From Actinobacteria bacterium UBA3028 (lineage in GTDB: Bacteria > Actinomycetota > Actinomycetes > Nanopelagicales > Nanopelagicaceae): DNA of 31,627 nt. Positions 7,241 through 16,097 of the stretch are shown here, piece by piece. Within the stretch, counting starts at the first letter, position 1. Each line of letters starts with the position of its first letter. The stretch covers positions 30,336-61,962 of the forward strand of contig DFDL01000064.1 in the NCBI GenBank assembly GCA_002367715.1, given 5' to 3'. Position numbers and translations under genes: made by a program. The notes below the pieces were generated by a model. It did not search any database. It saw nothing but the letters and a program-made list of their open reading frames with translations, and had not been told where the DNA came from.

Positions 7241-8694
7241 AATTTCAGGACTGCTTGGGTCTCACTGCCAACTCTGATTAACTCAATACTGCCCCTAAGT
7301 TCATTTTCAGTAAGGGTCTTCACAATTTGAAGTCCAAGATTAGATGCTTGATCCCAATTAAAATTATCGGGTAGTCCAATACCATCGTCGATGATTCTAA
7401 CTTCACAATTCTTCTGAGATCTAACAATTTCAACCCGCAAATTCTCACCTGAATTAGCCAACCCGTGTTCTAGAGCATTGTGGATCAACTCAGTGATTAC
7501 AAGTGATAGTGGCGTAGCAATTGCCGAGTCAAAAGTCCCAAATTTTCCAACTTTATGAATACTTATTTTATGAGTGCTCAGCTCTATCGCATTGTGGACT
7601 ATTCGATCATAAACCTCATCAAAAGCTACTGACTCTGTCGAACTATTTGAGAGCGTCTCGTGAACAATAGCGATCGATGCAACGCGGCGAACCGCCTCTT
7701 CTAGCGCTGCCTTCGCAGTCGCATCCTCTACTCTTCTTGACTGTAATCGAAGTAGCGCAGATACGGTCTGCAAATTATTCTTTACTCGATGATGAATCTC
7801 TCGAATTGTTACATCCTTCGTAAGTAGAGCTCGATCTCGGCGGCGTAATTCGGTAACATTATGCAGAAGTACGATTGCGCCAATTTGATCGCCCCCAGCC
7901 ACTAATGGCATAACTAAGAAATCAAAAATTCCACTCTCATTTTCAAATTCTTCGCGGCGTAAATGTTTACCACTCATAATTCTTCGCCAAGATTCATCAG
8001 TGGGAATACTCTGTTCTGGTTTAATACTTTCAACAACATCACCAAGTATGTGGCCCTCTAATTCACCACTCCAGCCTGCTCGGTTTAGCGCAGATCTTCC
8101 ATTTGGACTTGCGTAAGTTATTTCGCCATTTGAATCTAGCCGTATTAATCCATCTCCAACTCTTGGCGCGGATTCTGAACGGTAAAAACTATTTTGAATC
8201 GGAAAAGTACCTTCGGCGACCATCTGGTAAATCTTGTGGGCTATTTCTCGATAATTTAACTCCAAACGTGATGGCGAACGCATCAAATCTGCATTTCGGT
8301 GCCTTGAAATTACCGCTATCACCCTGCCACCGAAAAAAACTGGAATTGTTTCTTCCTTGATTAATATTTCACCAACAAGCTCTGCATCAGAGTCTCTATC
8401 TATCTCTCCGGTTGAGAGCGAGCTATCAATTCTTGGATTCGTTCCCCAATTAATTTCATCTCCGATTACATCATAGGCAAATACCGTCGCTGCAGTCGTT
8501 GGACGAATATGAGCCATTGCTATATGCCCATCTGGCCAGGATTTATAATCTCTCCTCTTGGGAATCCAAAGGATTAAATCCGCAAATGAGAGATCAGATA
8601 GGAGCTGCCATTCAGCAAGAAGTTCTAAAATCCGGGCTCGATCATCCGCTGTTAAGGCTGTCCTGGCAGCAATTTTTTCATCTAGGGAGAACAT
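7237..8694 (-). CDS. pdtaS: Cytosolic sensor histidine kinase, PdtaS type (HisKA_2 / HWE-like)
   Basis: This 485-residue kinase has no membrane segments. It has an N-terminal GAF-like region (about 25-165) beginning LLAEWQLLSDLSFADLILW, a PAS domain (about 180-285), a HisKA_2 dimerisation domain with EIHHRVKNNLQ (H301/H302), and an ATPase domain with N box ELIHNALEHG (402-411), DDGIGLP (436-442) and SNLGLQIVKTL (451-461). M. tuberculosis PdtaS (Rv3220c, about 500 residues) phosphorylates PdtaR, an RNA-binding ANTAR response regulator; no PdtaR gene is in this window. AGGAGG (8705-8710) sits ten bases before the ATG and 8 bp after the stop of the CpaE-like gene, so the kinase is probably cotranscribed with the CpaB/CpaE-like pair. 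Confidence 0.92.
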   Translation of the reverse strand: MFSLDEKIAARTALTADDRARILELLAEWQLLSDLSFADLILWIPKRRDYKSWPDGHIAMAHIRPTTAATVFAYDVIGDEINWGTNPRIDSSLSTGEIDRDSDAELVGEILIKEETIPVFFGGRVIAVISRHRNADLMRSPSRLELNYREIAHKIYQMVAEGTFPIQNSFYRSESAPRVGDGLIRLDSNGEITYASPNGRSALNRAGWSGELEGHILGDVVESIKPEQSIPTDESWRRIMSGKHLRREEFENESGIFDFLVMPLVAGGDQIGAIVLLHNVTELRRRDRALLTKDVTIREIHHRVKNNLQTVSALLRLQSRRVEDATAKAALEEAVRRVASIAIVHETLSNSSTESVAFDEVYDRIVHNAIELSTHKISIHKVGKFGTFDSAIATPLSLVITELIHNALEHGLANSGENLRVEIVRSQKNCEVRIIDDGIGLPDNFNWDQASNLGLQIVKTLTENELRGSIELIRVGSETQAVLKF

Positions 8695-8704
8695 GGGTGC
8701 TACG

Positions 8705-8710
8705 CCTCCT
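8705..8710 (-). promoter_or_regulatory. Ribosome-binding site of pdtaS inside the CpaE-pdtaS gap
   Basis: A perfect AGGAGG on the - strand lies in the 23-bp gap after the CpaE-like stop at 8718, ten bases before the ATG at 8694. It shows that pdtaS has its own translation start within what is probably one transcript. Confidence 0.7.
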
Positions 8711-8717
8711 CTAAAAT

Positions 8718-9779
8718 TTAGGGCTGAAATTCTTGCACTTCTTGCGCAAGCCTACCAATCTCTGCGATTGCTTTACTGAAACTATTCTCACGCTTAGCTG
8801 GTGAGGCAAGGTTTGAATTAATATCTTCCCGCCTTGGAAGAATAAAGGATTTTTCACCTGTACTCATCTTGCTAAACCTCGTCGACAGGGCGCGATCCTC
8901 TCGGGTATTTCCAGATTGATTTAAGATATAAATTATTGGTATTTTGCGGAGCAATACCGGGAACTGCCCCATGAATTTCTCCAGCCTAATTAGGCTAAGG
9001 CCATTAGATTTACAGAGATAAATTAAAGTGGTGGTCTCCTCTAAAGTCCTATTTATAAATCCAGCTTGCCATCTACGATCATTGACTACTTCATCTAACG
9101 GTGGAAGCGAGCCAAGGTCAACGATGCTAATTTTCGAGTTATCTGAAATCTTTTTTTCAGATCTTGCCTCGCTGCTAGAGAGATCTACAAACTTCAGTGA
9201 TTGATTTATATTCAGAGCCCTGCCGGTCAAATACTCAAGGGAGGGTGCTCTGGTATCGGCATCAAAGATTTGAACCTGTGAGCTTGCTGCTAAGTAGTTG
9301 CCCAAATTTAGTGCTACCGAACTCCGCCCTGGAGACCCAACAGTTCCAGTCAATGTGATGACGCAGGGCTGCTTGACCGGGATTGCCCTAGTAGCACTCG
9401 AATCTAATCTGCCAAGGGTATTTGGCTCTGGACTTTGAAATATTAATGGCAATCGGAGTTGACTTCTAATATGAGTCATTAATTTATGCGAATTTGTTTC
9501 GATTCCATCTAGCGAAATCTGAGTCACTTTAAAGCTCTCAAGTGCTGCTAAAGAATCTGCATTGAAATCAGGAAGATCACTCTTGAAAATAACCACAGTC
9601 CGAATTGATCCACCTCTTGATGATAGAAAAATCTCTAAACTAGCCATATCAATCGCGCGATAAATTATGCTCCAGCCTTGACTGAAAAGAAGTTGAGATA
9701 CAAAATCTTCACAATCTGCATCGCTAATAGCAGTCACTACTTCGAGTTGTGGAATTTCAGAGCGCACTTCGCACCACAA
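8718..9779 (-). CDS. CpaE/MinD-like P-loop protein with receiver-like N-terminus
   Basis: The 353 residues fall into an N-terminal CheY-like, CpaE-type region (about 10-112, without an obvious phosphoacceptor) and a ParA/MinD-superfamily ATPase region. The P-loop reads GTVGSPGRSS (145-154), with arginine where the catalytic lysine of a Walker A motif normally stands; I recall actinobacterial CpaE-like proteins with a similar GAPGR(S/T)T loop. FDADTRAPSLEYLTG (172-186) matches the MinD switch I region, and ISIVDLGSLPP looks like Walker B. The first start is TTG 9779; a GTG at 9767 is an alternative. It overlaps the SAF-domain gene upstream, so they form a unit. CpaE helps localise Tad/Flp pilus machinery, but no pilin or secretion ATPase is nearby, so the role is open. 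Confidence 0.75.
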   Translation of the reverse strand: MWCEVRSEIPQLEVVTAISDADCEDFVSQLLFSQGWSIIYRAIDMASLEIFLSSRGGSIRTVVIFKSDLPDFNADSLAALESFKVTQISLDGIETNSHKLMTHIRSQLRLPLIFQSPEPNTLGRLDSSATRAIPVKQPCVITLTGTVGSPGRSSVALNLGNYLAASSQVQIFDADTRAPSLEYLTGRALNINQSLKFVDLSSSEARSEKKISDNSKISIVDLGSLPPLDEVVNDRRWQAGFINRTLEETTTLIYLCKSNGLSLIRLEKFMGQFPVLLRKIPIIYILNQSGNTREDRALSTRFSKMSTGEKSFILPRREDINSNLASPAKRENSFSKAIAEIGRLAQEVQEFQP

Positions 9780-10401
9780 CTATCCTTGAACTATTAAGGC
9801 AGGCAAGCAGTTTTAGGACATCTGGTTCGGGGATTTTTAGAACAATTCCAATAGCACCACCCATCTCTCGAGATTTAGAGTCGATACTTTCAACCGATAA
9901 CTCAGTTAAAACTAGCTCTGTTGGCTGAGTTTTGGCAGCGTTTAAATTCTCAGTTGGTAGCGAATAGATATCGACCCTCTGTCCGGGTAATAAATCGTTG
10001 GGAAGATCATTTCGTGATATTTCAAGTGGCACACCCTTACTCGAAGTGCCTTTAAAGTAATTGGCAGCAGAGGTTGTTGGAATCAACTCTCCAGCGTAGA
10101 TCTTTCGGACCGCAACCATCTCGCCAATTTTTTGACTTGCTCGAAGGTAGATGTGCAAGTTATCAGGGAGAAAGACTCGCACGATTTCCAAGTTTTCCTG
10201 AGAGAGAAGATCACCTTCCACTAGATTGGTTTTTGGACTCCACATCTCAACACTTCTATTTGCCTTGCCAGTAATTGCCACTGCTGCAACAAGTGAGAGA
10301 ATAATCAATAGGATAGCAAAATAGGTTTTGGAGGTAGCTCTCTTTAGCGCTACCTCTTTTAGGTCTTCGAAATTTAGATCAGTTATTTTCCTCATTGGCA
10401 A
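9757..10401 (-). CDS. SAF-domain protein, CpaB/RcpC-like (Flp pilus assembly type)
   Basis: This 214-residue protein has a short cytosolic start, one membrane anchor (about 26-45) and an external SAF domain (about 58-112) with ENLEIVRVFLPDNL and a GEMVAVRKIYAGELI stretch. A CpaB-like C-terminal part follows with PNDLLPGQRVDIYSL and LSVESIDS. CpaB/RcpC proteins are periplasmic or cell-wall-side parts of Tad pili. The first possible start is TTG 10401, but an ATG at 10395 (third codon) is equally plausible; neither has a good Shine-Dalgarno sequence. It is the first gene of a - strand group with the CpaE-like ATPase and PdtaS, and is divergent from the Rv3235-family gene across 87 bp. Confidence 0.72.
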   Translation of the reverse strand: MPMRKITDLNFEDLKEVALKRATSKTYFAILLIILSLVAAVAITGKANRSVEMWSPKTNLVEGDLLSQENLEIVRVFLPDNLHIYLRASQKIGEMVAVRKIYAGELIPTTSAANYFKGTSSKGVPLEISRNDLPNDLLPGQRVDIYSLPTENLNAAKTQPTELVLTELSVESIDSKSREMGGAIGIVLKIPEPDVLKLLACLNSSRIVVVRSAL

Positions 10402-10488
10402 TTAGTACTCTGAAAAATGGATTTTGAAATTGTCTAATCCACAGAATCACTGACCGTAATCCTGGAAAGAGTCGCCAATCTCATCCTT

Positions 10489-11073
10489 TTGGATGATTCG
10501 CCACTTAGATTTCCTAGCGAAAGTGGCCCAATGGAAAATACTAAATTCAGATATCAAATTCAAAACTACTCTAGCCCCGGTTCACTTATCCCAGTGGACC
10601 AAGAACTCTGGAAGCATCCAATGCTCGCCTTTTACCTTGAGACGCAAGTCGCTACTAAGAGCGAGGTTCCTACTAAGTTATATCTAGTTCCTACTCCTGA
10701 ATATTTTGGCAGAGATGTTGGTGATAACTCAGATCCAGATTTTTTAGCCAAGCCATCTCCACTATCAGAACTTCCTGAAATCCAAGATTGGGTAACAAAA
10801 TTTACTCTCAGCGTTGTTGAGATTTGGGGCGGGCGAAGATCAGCAAATCAGCTTTCTAGGTGGTGCCACAGACAGGTTCACCAACAATTAGTTAACAAGT
10901 CCACAACAATCAAATCAGCTCCAAAGATTCGCAAAATCTACATCAGCCAACCAATTGAGGGTGTTGCAGAGACAACGGTAACCCTGCGAATCGGAGACCG
11001 AGTTCGCTCATTAGCTCTTAGATTCGAAGGGGTAGATAAACGCTGGTTATGTACAGAGCTAGTACTGCTCTAG
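10489..11073 (+). CDS. Rv3235-family protein
   Basis: This 194-residue protein has an unstructured, proline-rich N-terminal half and a C-terminal domain (about 90-190) that fits the actinobacterial Rv3235 family. The domain has a helix with WGGRRSANQLSRWCHRQVHQQL, then KIYISQPIEGVAETTVTLRIG and RVRSLALRFEGVDKRWLCTELVLL. The family is of unknown function and typically sits beside secA, as here, where it converges on secA with 8 bp between stops. The upstream-most start is TTG 10489 with a poorly spaced GGAAAGA; ATG 10531 (codon 15) is a reasonable alternative and would remove the odd first 14 residues. Confidence 0.8.
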   Translation: MDDSPLRFPSESGPMENTKFRYQIQNYSSPGSLIPVDQELWKHPMLAFYLETQVATKSEVPTKLYLVPTPEYFGRDVGDNSDPDFLAKPSPLSELPEIQDWVTKFTLSVVEIWGGRRSANQLSRWCHRQVHQQLVNKSTTIKSAPKIRKIYISQPIEGVAETTVTLRIGDRVRSLALRFEGVDKRWLCTELVLL

Positions 11074-11081
11074 AAATGTAG

Positions 11082-13757
11082 TTATGCAGCTCCGTGACAT
11101 CTCTTGAATTTGCGACCTGATCCACAAGGACAAGGTGCATTTCTCGATGTTCCACCGGTTGCAAGAACTGCTCCATCTTCATCAGCTGCTGAATAGCGTA
11201 ATTCATTCTGTGGCTTTATAGCTGGACTCAACCCCTTTGCTTCTACGCCGCCAGACTCCTCTTCAACGCTAACTTCAACGTTAAATAGATAGCCAACTAA
11301 CTCCTCTTTTATTGCATCCATCATCGCAGCAAATAAGTCATAGCCCTCTCTCTGATATTCAACTAGAGGATCACGCTGGGCCATCGCACGAAGACCAATA
11401 CCTTCTTGCAAGTAATCCATCTCGTAGAGGTGTTCACGCCATTTGCGATCTAGAACTGAGAGCAGAATTTTCCGCTCTAATTCACGAGTAACAGCAGGAG
11501 TTAACGCTTCTTCCCGAGCTTCATATGCCTTTTCAACATCGGCAAGTACCTCATCCAAAATAAAATCTTGGCTTAGCCCAGAGACTCCGCCAGCTTTCTC
11601 AACTAAATCTGCGACCGTAAAGGAGATTGGATAAAGTGCTTTTAGGGCAGTGTGAAGAGTCTCTAAATCCCAATCCTCGCCGAAACCTTCACTTGTTGCA
11701 GCGCCTACATATGCGGAAATCGTATCGATTATGAAAGTTTTTACCTGTTCTTGAATATCAGCTCCTTCAAGAACTTCGCGACGCTCGCTATATACAACTT
11801 CACGTTGACGATTCATTACATCGTCATACTTTAGAACATTCTTTCTCATTTCAAAGTTTAAAGACTCAACTTGCGTCTGAGCAGAACGAATTGCATTTGA
11901 GACCATTTTAGATTCAATTGGAACATCATCTGCAACTCCTGCAGCACCTAAGAATCTTTCAACAATCCCTGAATTAAAACGTCGCATCAAATCATCTTGT
12001 AGCGATAGATAGAAGCGTGACTCGCCGGGATCGCCTTGCCGTCCAGAACGTCCTCGCAGCTGATTATCAATTCGACGAGATTCGTGGCGCTCTGTACCTA
12101 GAACATAGAGCCCGCCTAGCCCAACAACTACTTCGTGCTCCTTTGCAACAGCAGCTTTCTGCTTTGCCAATTCATCAGCCCACGCCGCTTCATAATCTTC
12201 TGGAGTTTCAACAGGACTTAACCCGCGTTTATGTAATTCAAAATCAGCCATGAATTCTGGATTTCCACCTAGCATGATGTCGGTTCCACGACCCGCCATA
12301 TTTGTGGCAACTGTTACTGCGCCGACAGCTCCGGCTCGAGCAATAATCGCTGCTTCACGCTCGTGCTGCTTTGCATTTAAAACTTCATGCGGAATACCGC
12401 GCTTCTTTAAAAGCGAAGATAGCTCTTCTGATTTCTCTACTGAGACGGTACCAACAAGGACTGGTTGTCCCTTCTTGTGGTGTTCTGCAATATCTTCAGC
12501 TGATGCCACAAATTTAGCTAACTCGCTCTTATAAATAAGATCTGGCTGATCCGCACGCCGCATAGGCCTATTAGTCGGAATTGGGATTACACCCAACTTA
12601 TAAATCTGCATCAACTCTGATGCTTCAGTCATAGCTGTACCTGTCATACCTGAAAGCTTTTTGTAGAGTCGGAAATAGTTCTGAAGAGTAATAGTTGCCA
12701 GAGTCTGATTTTCATCTTGAATCTCAAGGTTTTCTTTCGCCTCCAGTGCTTGATGTAGCCCCTCGTTGTAACGCCGCCCTGCAAGCATGCGACCGGTGTG
12801 CTCATCAACAATTAGAAGTTCGCCATCCATAACCACATAATCTTTATCTCGCTTAAAAAGCTCCTTGGCGCGGATACCGTTATTTAGGTAGCCAATCATT
12901 GGCGTGTTTACTGATTCATAGAGATTTTCAATACCAAGCAGCTCTTCTACTCTGGTAACGCCTAGCTCTAGAACGCCTACTGTGCGCTTCTTCTCATCTA
13001 CTTCATAATGTAAATCTCGCTCTAGCTTTTGAGCAATAGTTGCAAATTCGACGTACCATTTTGTTGGCTTATCTGCAGGTCCGCTGATGATCAACGGAGT
13101 ACGTGCTTCATCAATTAAGATCGAATCTGCTTCATCAATAATTGCGAAGTTATGTTCGCGCTGTACGCAATCTTGTAGTGTCCAAGACATATTATCGCGA
13201 AGATAATCGAAACCAAATTCATTATTTGTTCCGTATGTAATATCGGCTGCATATGCATCACGGCGCTCAGTTGGCGACATGTTTGACATAATTACCCCTA
13301 CACGCAGTCCAAGAAATCTATGGATTCGACCCATCCACTCACTATCACGCTCTGCAAGATAATCATTTACCGTAACTATATGAACGCCTTTACCTGTTAG
13401 TGCATTTAGGTATGCAGGAAGGGTAGAGACCAAAGTCTTTCCTTCACCGGTGCGCATTTCGGCAACATTTCCGTTGTGAAGGGCTGCTCCACCCATAATT
13501 TGAACGTCATAGTGACGTTGCCCAAGGGTTCGCCTTGCAGCCTCACGCACCGTAGCAAAAGCTTCAGGAAGTAGTTCTTCCAACTCTTTTCCGGCAGCTA
13601 ATTGATCTCTAAATTTCTCTGTCTGTCCGCGAAGATCGACATCTGAGAGCACAGAAATCTGTGGCTCAAACTCTAAAACTTCTTTTGCGATCTTTTCAAG
13701 TTGGCGAATATGTCGACCTTCTCCAGCGCGCAAAAGTTTGTCTAGTAAGGGTGACAC
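11082..13757 (-). CDS. secA: Preprotein translocase ATPase SecA
   Basis: This 891-residue protein is the motor of the general secretory pathway, pushing unfolded proteins through SecYEG. Visible features are the Walker A motif MRTGEGKT (101-108), the DEAD-type motif IIDEADSILIDEARTPLIISG, the second helicase motor with TNMAGRGTDIMLGG and QLRGRSGRQGDPG, the scaffold/wing region, and a C-terminal zinc finger RNAPCPCGSGRKFKRCHG (C876, C878, C887, H888). It is SecA1-like, full length. The start is GTG at 13757 with AGAGGA only about three bases upstream. It is the last gene of the long - strand run, 35 bp after comF. Confidence 0.98.
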   Translation of the reverse strand: MSPLLDKLLRAGEGRHIRQLEKIAKEVLEFEPQISVLSDVDLRGQTEKFRDQLAAGKELEELLPEAFATVREAARRTLGQRHYDVQIMGGAALHNGNVAEMRTGEGKTLVSTLPAYLNALTGKGVHIVTVNDYLAERDSEWMGRIHRFLGLRVGVIMSNMSPTERRDAYAADITYGTNNEFGFDYLRDNMSWTLQDCVQREHNFAIIDEADSILIDEARTPLIISGPADKPTKWYVEFATIAQKLERDLHYEVDEKKRTVGVLELGVTRVEELLGIENLYESVNTPMIGYLNNGIRAKELFKRDKDYVVMDGELLIVDEHTGRMLAGRRYNEGLHQALEAKENLEIQDENQTLATITLQNYFRLYKKLSGMTGTAMTEASELMQIYKLGVIPIPTNRPMRRADQPDLIYKSELAKFVASAEDIAEHHKKGQPVLVGTVSVEKSEELSSLLKKRGIPHEVLNAKQHEREAAIIARAGAVGAVTVATNMAGRGTDIMLGGNPEFMADFELHKRGLSPVETPEDYEAAWADELAKQKAAVAKEHEVVVGLGGLYVLGTERHESRRIDNQLRGRSGRQGDPGESRFYLSLQDDLMRRFNSGIVERFLGAAGVADDVPIESKMVSNAIRSAQTQVESLNFEMRKNVLKYDDVMNRQREVVYSERREVLEGADIQEQVKTFIIDTISAYVGAATSEGFGEDWDLETLHTALKALYPISFTVADLVEKAGGVSGLSQDFILDEVLADVEKAYEAREEALTPAVTRELERKILLSVLDRKWREHLYEMDYLQEGIGLRAMAQRDPLVEYQREGYDLFAAMMDAIKEELVGYLFNVEVSVEEESGGVEAKGLSPAIKPQNELRYSAADEDGAVLATGGTSRNAPCPCGSGRKFKRCHGAA

Positions 13758-13792
13758 ATTTCCTCTTTCGTCTCAGTAGCTATGGCTATATC

Positions 13793-14512
13793 TTAATGCG
13801 TAAAACGATTGGTCGCACACGAGGAAAGGACCCCCGATACCCTTATTCCTGCGCGATTTAAGGCGATATTTGCAGCCAATACGGTGGCGCCAGAAGTGAC
13901 CAAATCATCTACGAGAAATATTAAGGGCGCAAATTCTTCTTTCGAATCGATGGCAATAATTTGTTCAATTCCCTCAGATATAACACCAAAAGCCTCCTTC
14001 ATATTCTGCTCTCTCTCATAGAAATTTAAGGATGACTGATCTTTTATCCGCTTTTTATGGGCTAAGCAATTGATTTGCTGGAGCTTATGGTGGGTATTTA
14101 AGATGGATATTTCATCAATTAACTTCAGAATATGGGCGTAGCCACGGAGTCGATTAGCTCCACTTCGAGATGGAATCGGAATCAAAATTATCTTTCGTTC
14201 ATTATTTTTGGGTTGTGTATGGTTCGCTATTGCAAATTTCAGCGAGGCAAGAATCGATTGAGCCAAGAATCTACGTGCAAATTTCTGATCGCTCTCCTTG
14301 GCCGCCAAAATAAGCCGAGCCATTTGTGGTGAATAGTGTGTACCTGTAAATATTTCTATTCCGCCTCTCCTGGTAGATTTAACGCTAAATTGTGAAATCT
14401 CCGAACATGATTTGCAGCGTCCAGTTTCGATTGAAATGTGCTCTTTGTGAGCGGCGCAGAGTAAACATTTCTGCGGAAATATCAGAGTTGAGATTCCAGA
14501 TAAAAAGGGCAT
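13793..14512 (-). CDS. comF: ComF-family phosphoribosyltransferase-like protein
   Basis: This 239-residue protein has an N-terminal double-zinc-knuckle (C16, C19, C33, C36 in CLLC and CKSC) and a PRTase fold with PIPSRSGANRLRGYAH (112-127), a QSSLNFYEREQN segment and the PRPP-binding loop VDDLVTSGAT (201-210). In naturally competent bacteria ComF helps bring in single-stranded DNA. Many non-competent actinobacteria also keep the gene in this position (M. tuberculosis Rv3242c), so its role here need not be DNA uptake. In related genomes lpqB precedes comF; here only 58 bp separate it from mtrB. Confidence 0.9.
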   Translation of the reverse strand: MPFLSGISTLIFPQKCLLCAAHKEHISIETGRCKSCSEISQFSVKSTRRGGIEIFTGTHYSPQMARLILAAKESDQKFARRFLAQSILASLKFAIANHTQPKNNERKIILIPIPSRSGANRLRGYAHILKLIDEISILNTHHKLQQINCLAHKKRIKDQSSLNFYEREQNMKEAFGVISEGIEQIIAIDSKEEFAPLIFLVDDLVTSGATVLAANIALNRAGIRVSGVLSSCATNRFTH

Positions 14513-14570
14513 AGGCCAAGTCTCGGCCTCTAAATCCTAAAGAGCTCGAACTTGATGCCTAAATGTTAAC

Positions 14571-16097
14571 TCAATCGGGCTGTGCAGATAATGGTTTTGA
14601 CTCAATAGTTCCACCAGCAAATTTCGGAATCGTTAAAACAAAATGAGCACCTTTGCCGCGCTCACCCCAGACATCAATCTCACCCTGATGTAAAACTGCA
14701 TCTTCAAGTGCAATTGATAGGCCTAAGCCAGTTCCTCCCGTAGTTCTAGCGCGTGAACTATCCGCGCGCCAGAAACGCTCAAATAGTAATTTCTTATCGG
14801 TGTATGCAAAGCCAATTCCGTAATCACGGACGCCGATTGATACTTCGTTATCGCTCTCTATAATCTGGATATCAATACTCTTGCCTTCTCGATGATCCAG
14901 AGCATTGGTAATGAAATTACGAATAATGCGCCTAATCCGCCGTGGATCTACATCTACCAAGATCGTGTTCTCTGGATTCCAGAGATGTATTACTCGATCC
15001 TGACTTGGGTGAACATAATCAATAGTCTCTCTAACTAGCGCGACTAGATCGACCTCCTCAATTTCTAGAACTGCTGCCTGGGCATCAAATCGGCTTACTT
15101 CTAACAAGTCGGTAAGCAAAGACTCAAATCGAATGATTTGCGAGACCAGTAATTCTGAGCTTCTAGCAACAATTGGTTCGAATTTATATTTTGCAGCAAA
15201 GATTACTTGTGAGGCCATTCGAATTGTAGTTAGTGGAGTTCTTAGCTCATGAGATACATCGGATACGAAACGTTGCTGGAGTTTAGATAAGTTCTCTAGT
15301 CTAGAAATTTGTTGCTGTAGTGATACGGCCATTTCATTGAACGAATAGCCGAGACTTGCAACTTCATCTCGCCCACGGATATCCATACGGAGCTCTAGAT
15401 TGCCCGCCGTTAACTCTTCAGCAACTCTTGCAGCATTTCTAATTGGTGCAATCAGACGTCGTAATACAAAGAAGGTAATAATTCCAATCAATAAAATAAG
15501 GGCTGCGCCAGTTACCCAAAGATATCTAACAATTAGCGACATAGTTTGATTCTGTTGTGTCAAGCTAAATAAGACATAGAACTCGTACTTACCAGCTCCA
15601 CTTATCTTTATGTTATGGCCAACAATGATTCCAGGCTCAATTTTTTCGTCGAAGTAGCGCATCTCGACGCGATCCCATTCGGTATTCTTAGAATTTTTAG
15701 TCCGCTCGCGAAATGCTTCAGGAACTGAGTTTGAATTCAATAGATTTGAGGCTCCAGTAAACCTATAACGTACCTTTGTTTTTTCATCTGAGAACACTGC
15801 AATTTCACGGGCAGAACTATCGAAGCTTTGGGGTGGAACCGAGAGAATATCGGCGAATATCAACTTTAGGGCTGCCTTATCTTGATACTGTGAAAAAGTA
15901 AGTTGGATTTGGGTATTACGAGCCGAGGACTGCGCATCTGAGATTGAGAGTTTTAACTTCTCGTCAAAAATTCCTGAAGATATCTGATTGTTCAAAACGG
16001 TTCCTAATAACCAGACTAAAACTATTGAAATACCAACGATTGTGCTTGTTACCCGGAAGACAAGTGAGGAGCGAAAGGCGTTAAGTGGTGATTTCAC
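14571..16097 (-). CDS. mtrB: Sensor histidine kinase MtrB
   Basis: This 508-residue kinase has TM1 (about 12-34), an extracytoplasmic domain, TM2 (about 191-213), a HAMP domain (about 214-266), a HisKA domain with SDVSHELRTPLTTIRMASQ (H283), and an ATPase domain with NFITNALDH, VRDYGIGF, FERFWRADSSRARTTGGTGLGLSI. MtrAB regulates cell-wall metabolism, division and osmotic responses in actinobacteria. The protein is shorter than M. tuberculosis MtrB (567). It overlaps mtrA by 4 bp. The lipoprotein LpqB, which modulates MtrB in mycobacteria and is usually encoded directly downstream, is absent here. Confidence 0.94.
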   Translation of the reverse strand: MKSPLNAFRSSLVFRVTSTIVGISIVLVWLLGTVLNNQISSGIFDEKLKLSISDAQSSARNTQIQLTFSQYQDKAALKLIFADILSVPPQSFDSSAREIAVFSDEKTKVRYRFTGASNLLNSNSVPEAFRERTKNSKNTEWDRVEMRYFDEKIEPGIIVGHNIKISGAGKYEFYVLFSLTQQNQTMSLIVRYLWVTGAALILLIGIITFFVLRRLIAPIRNAARVAEELTAGNLELRMDIRGRDEVASLGYSFNEMAVSLQQQISRLENLSKLQQRFVSDVSHELRTPLTTIRMASQVIFAAKYKFEPIVARSSELLVSQIIRFESLLTDLLEVSRFDAQAAVLEIEEVDLVALVRETIDYVHPSQDRVIHLWNPENTILVDVDPRRIRRIIRNFITNALDHREGKSIDIQIIESDNEVSIGVRDYGIGFAYTDKKLLFERFWRADSSRARTTGGTGLGLSIALEDAVLHQGEIDVWGERGKGAHFVLTIPKFAGGTIESKPLSAQPD

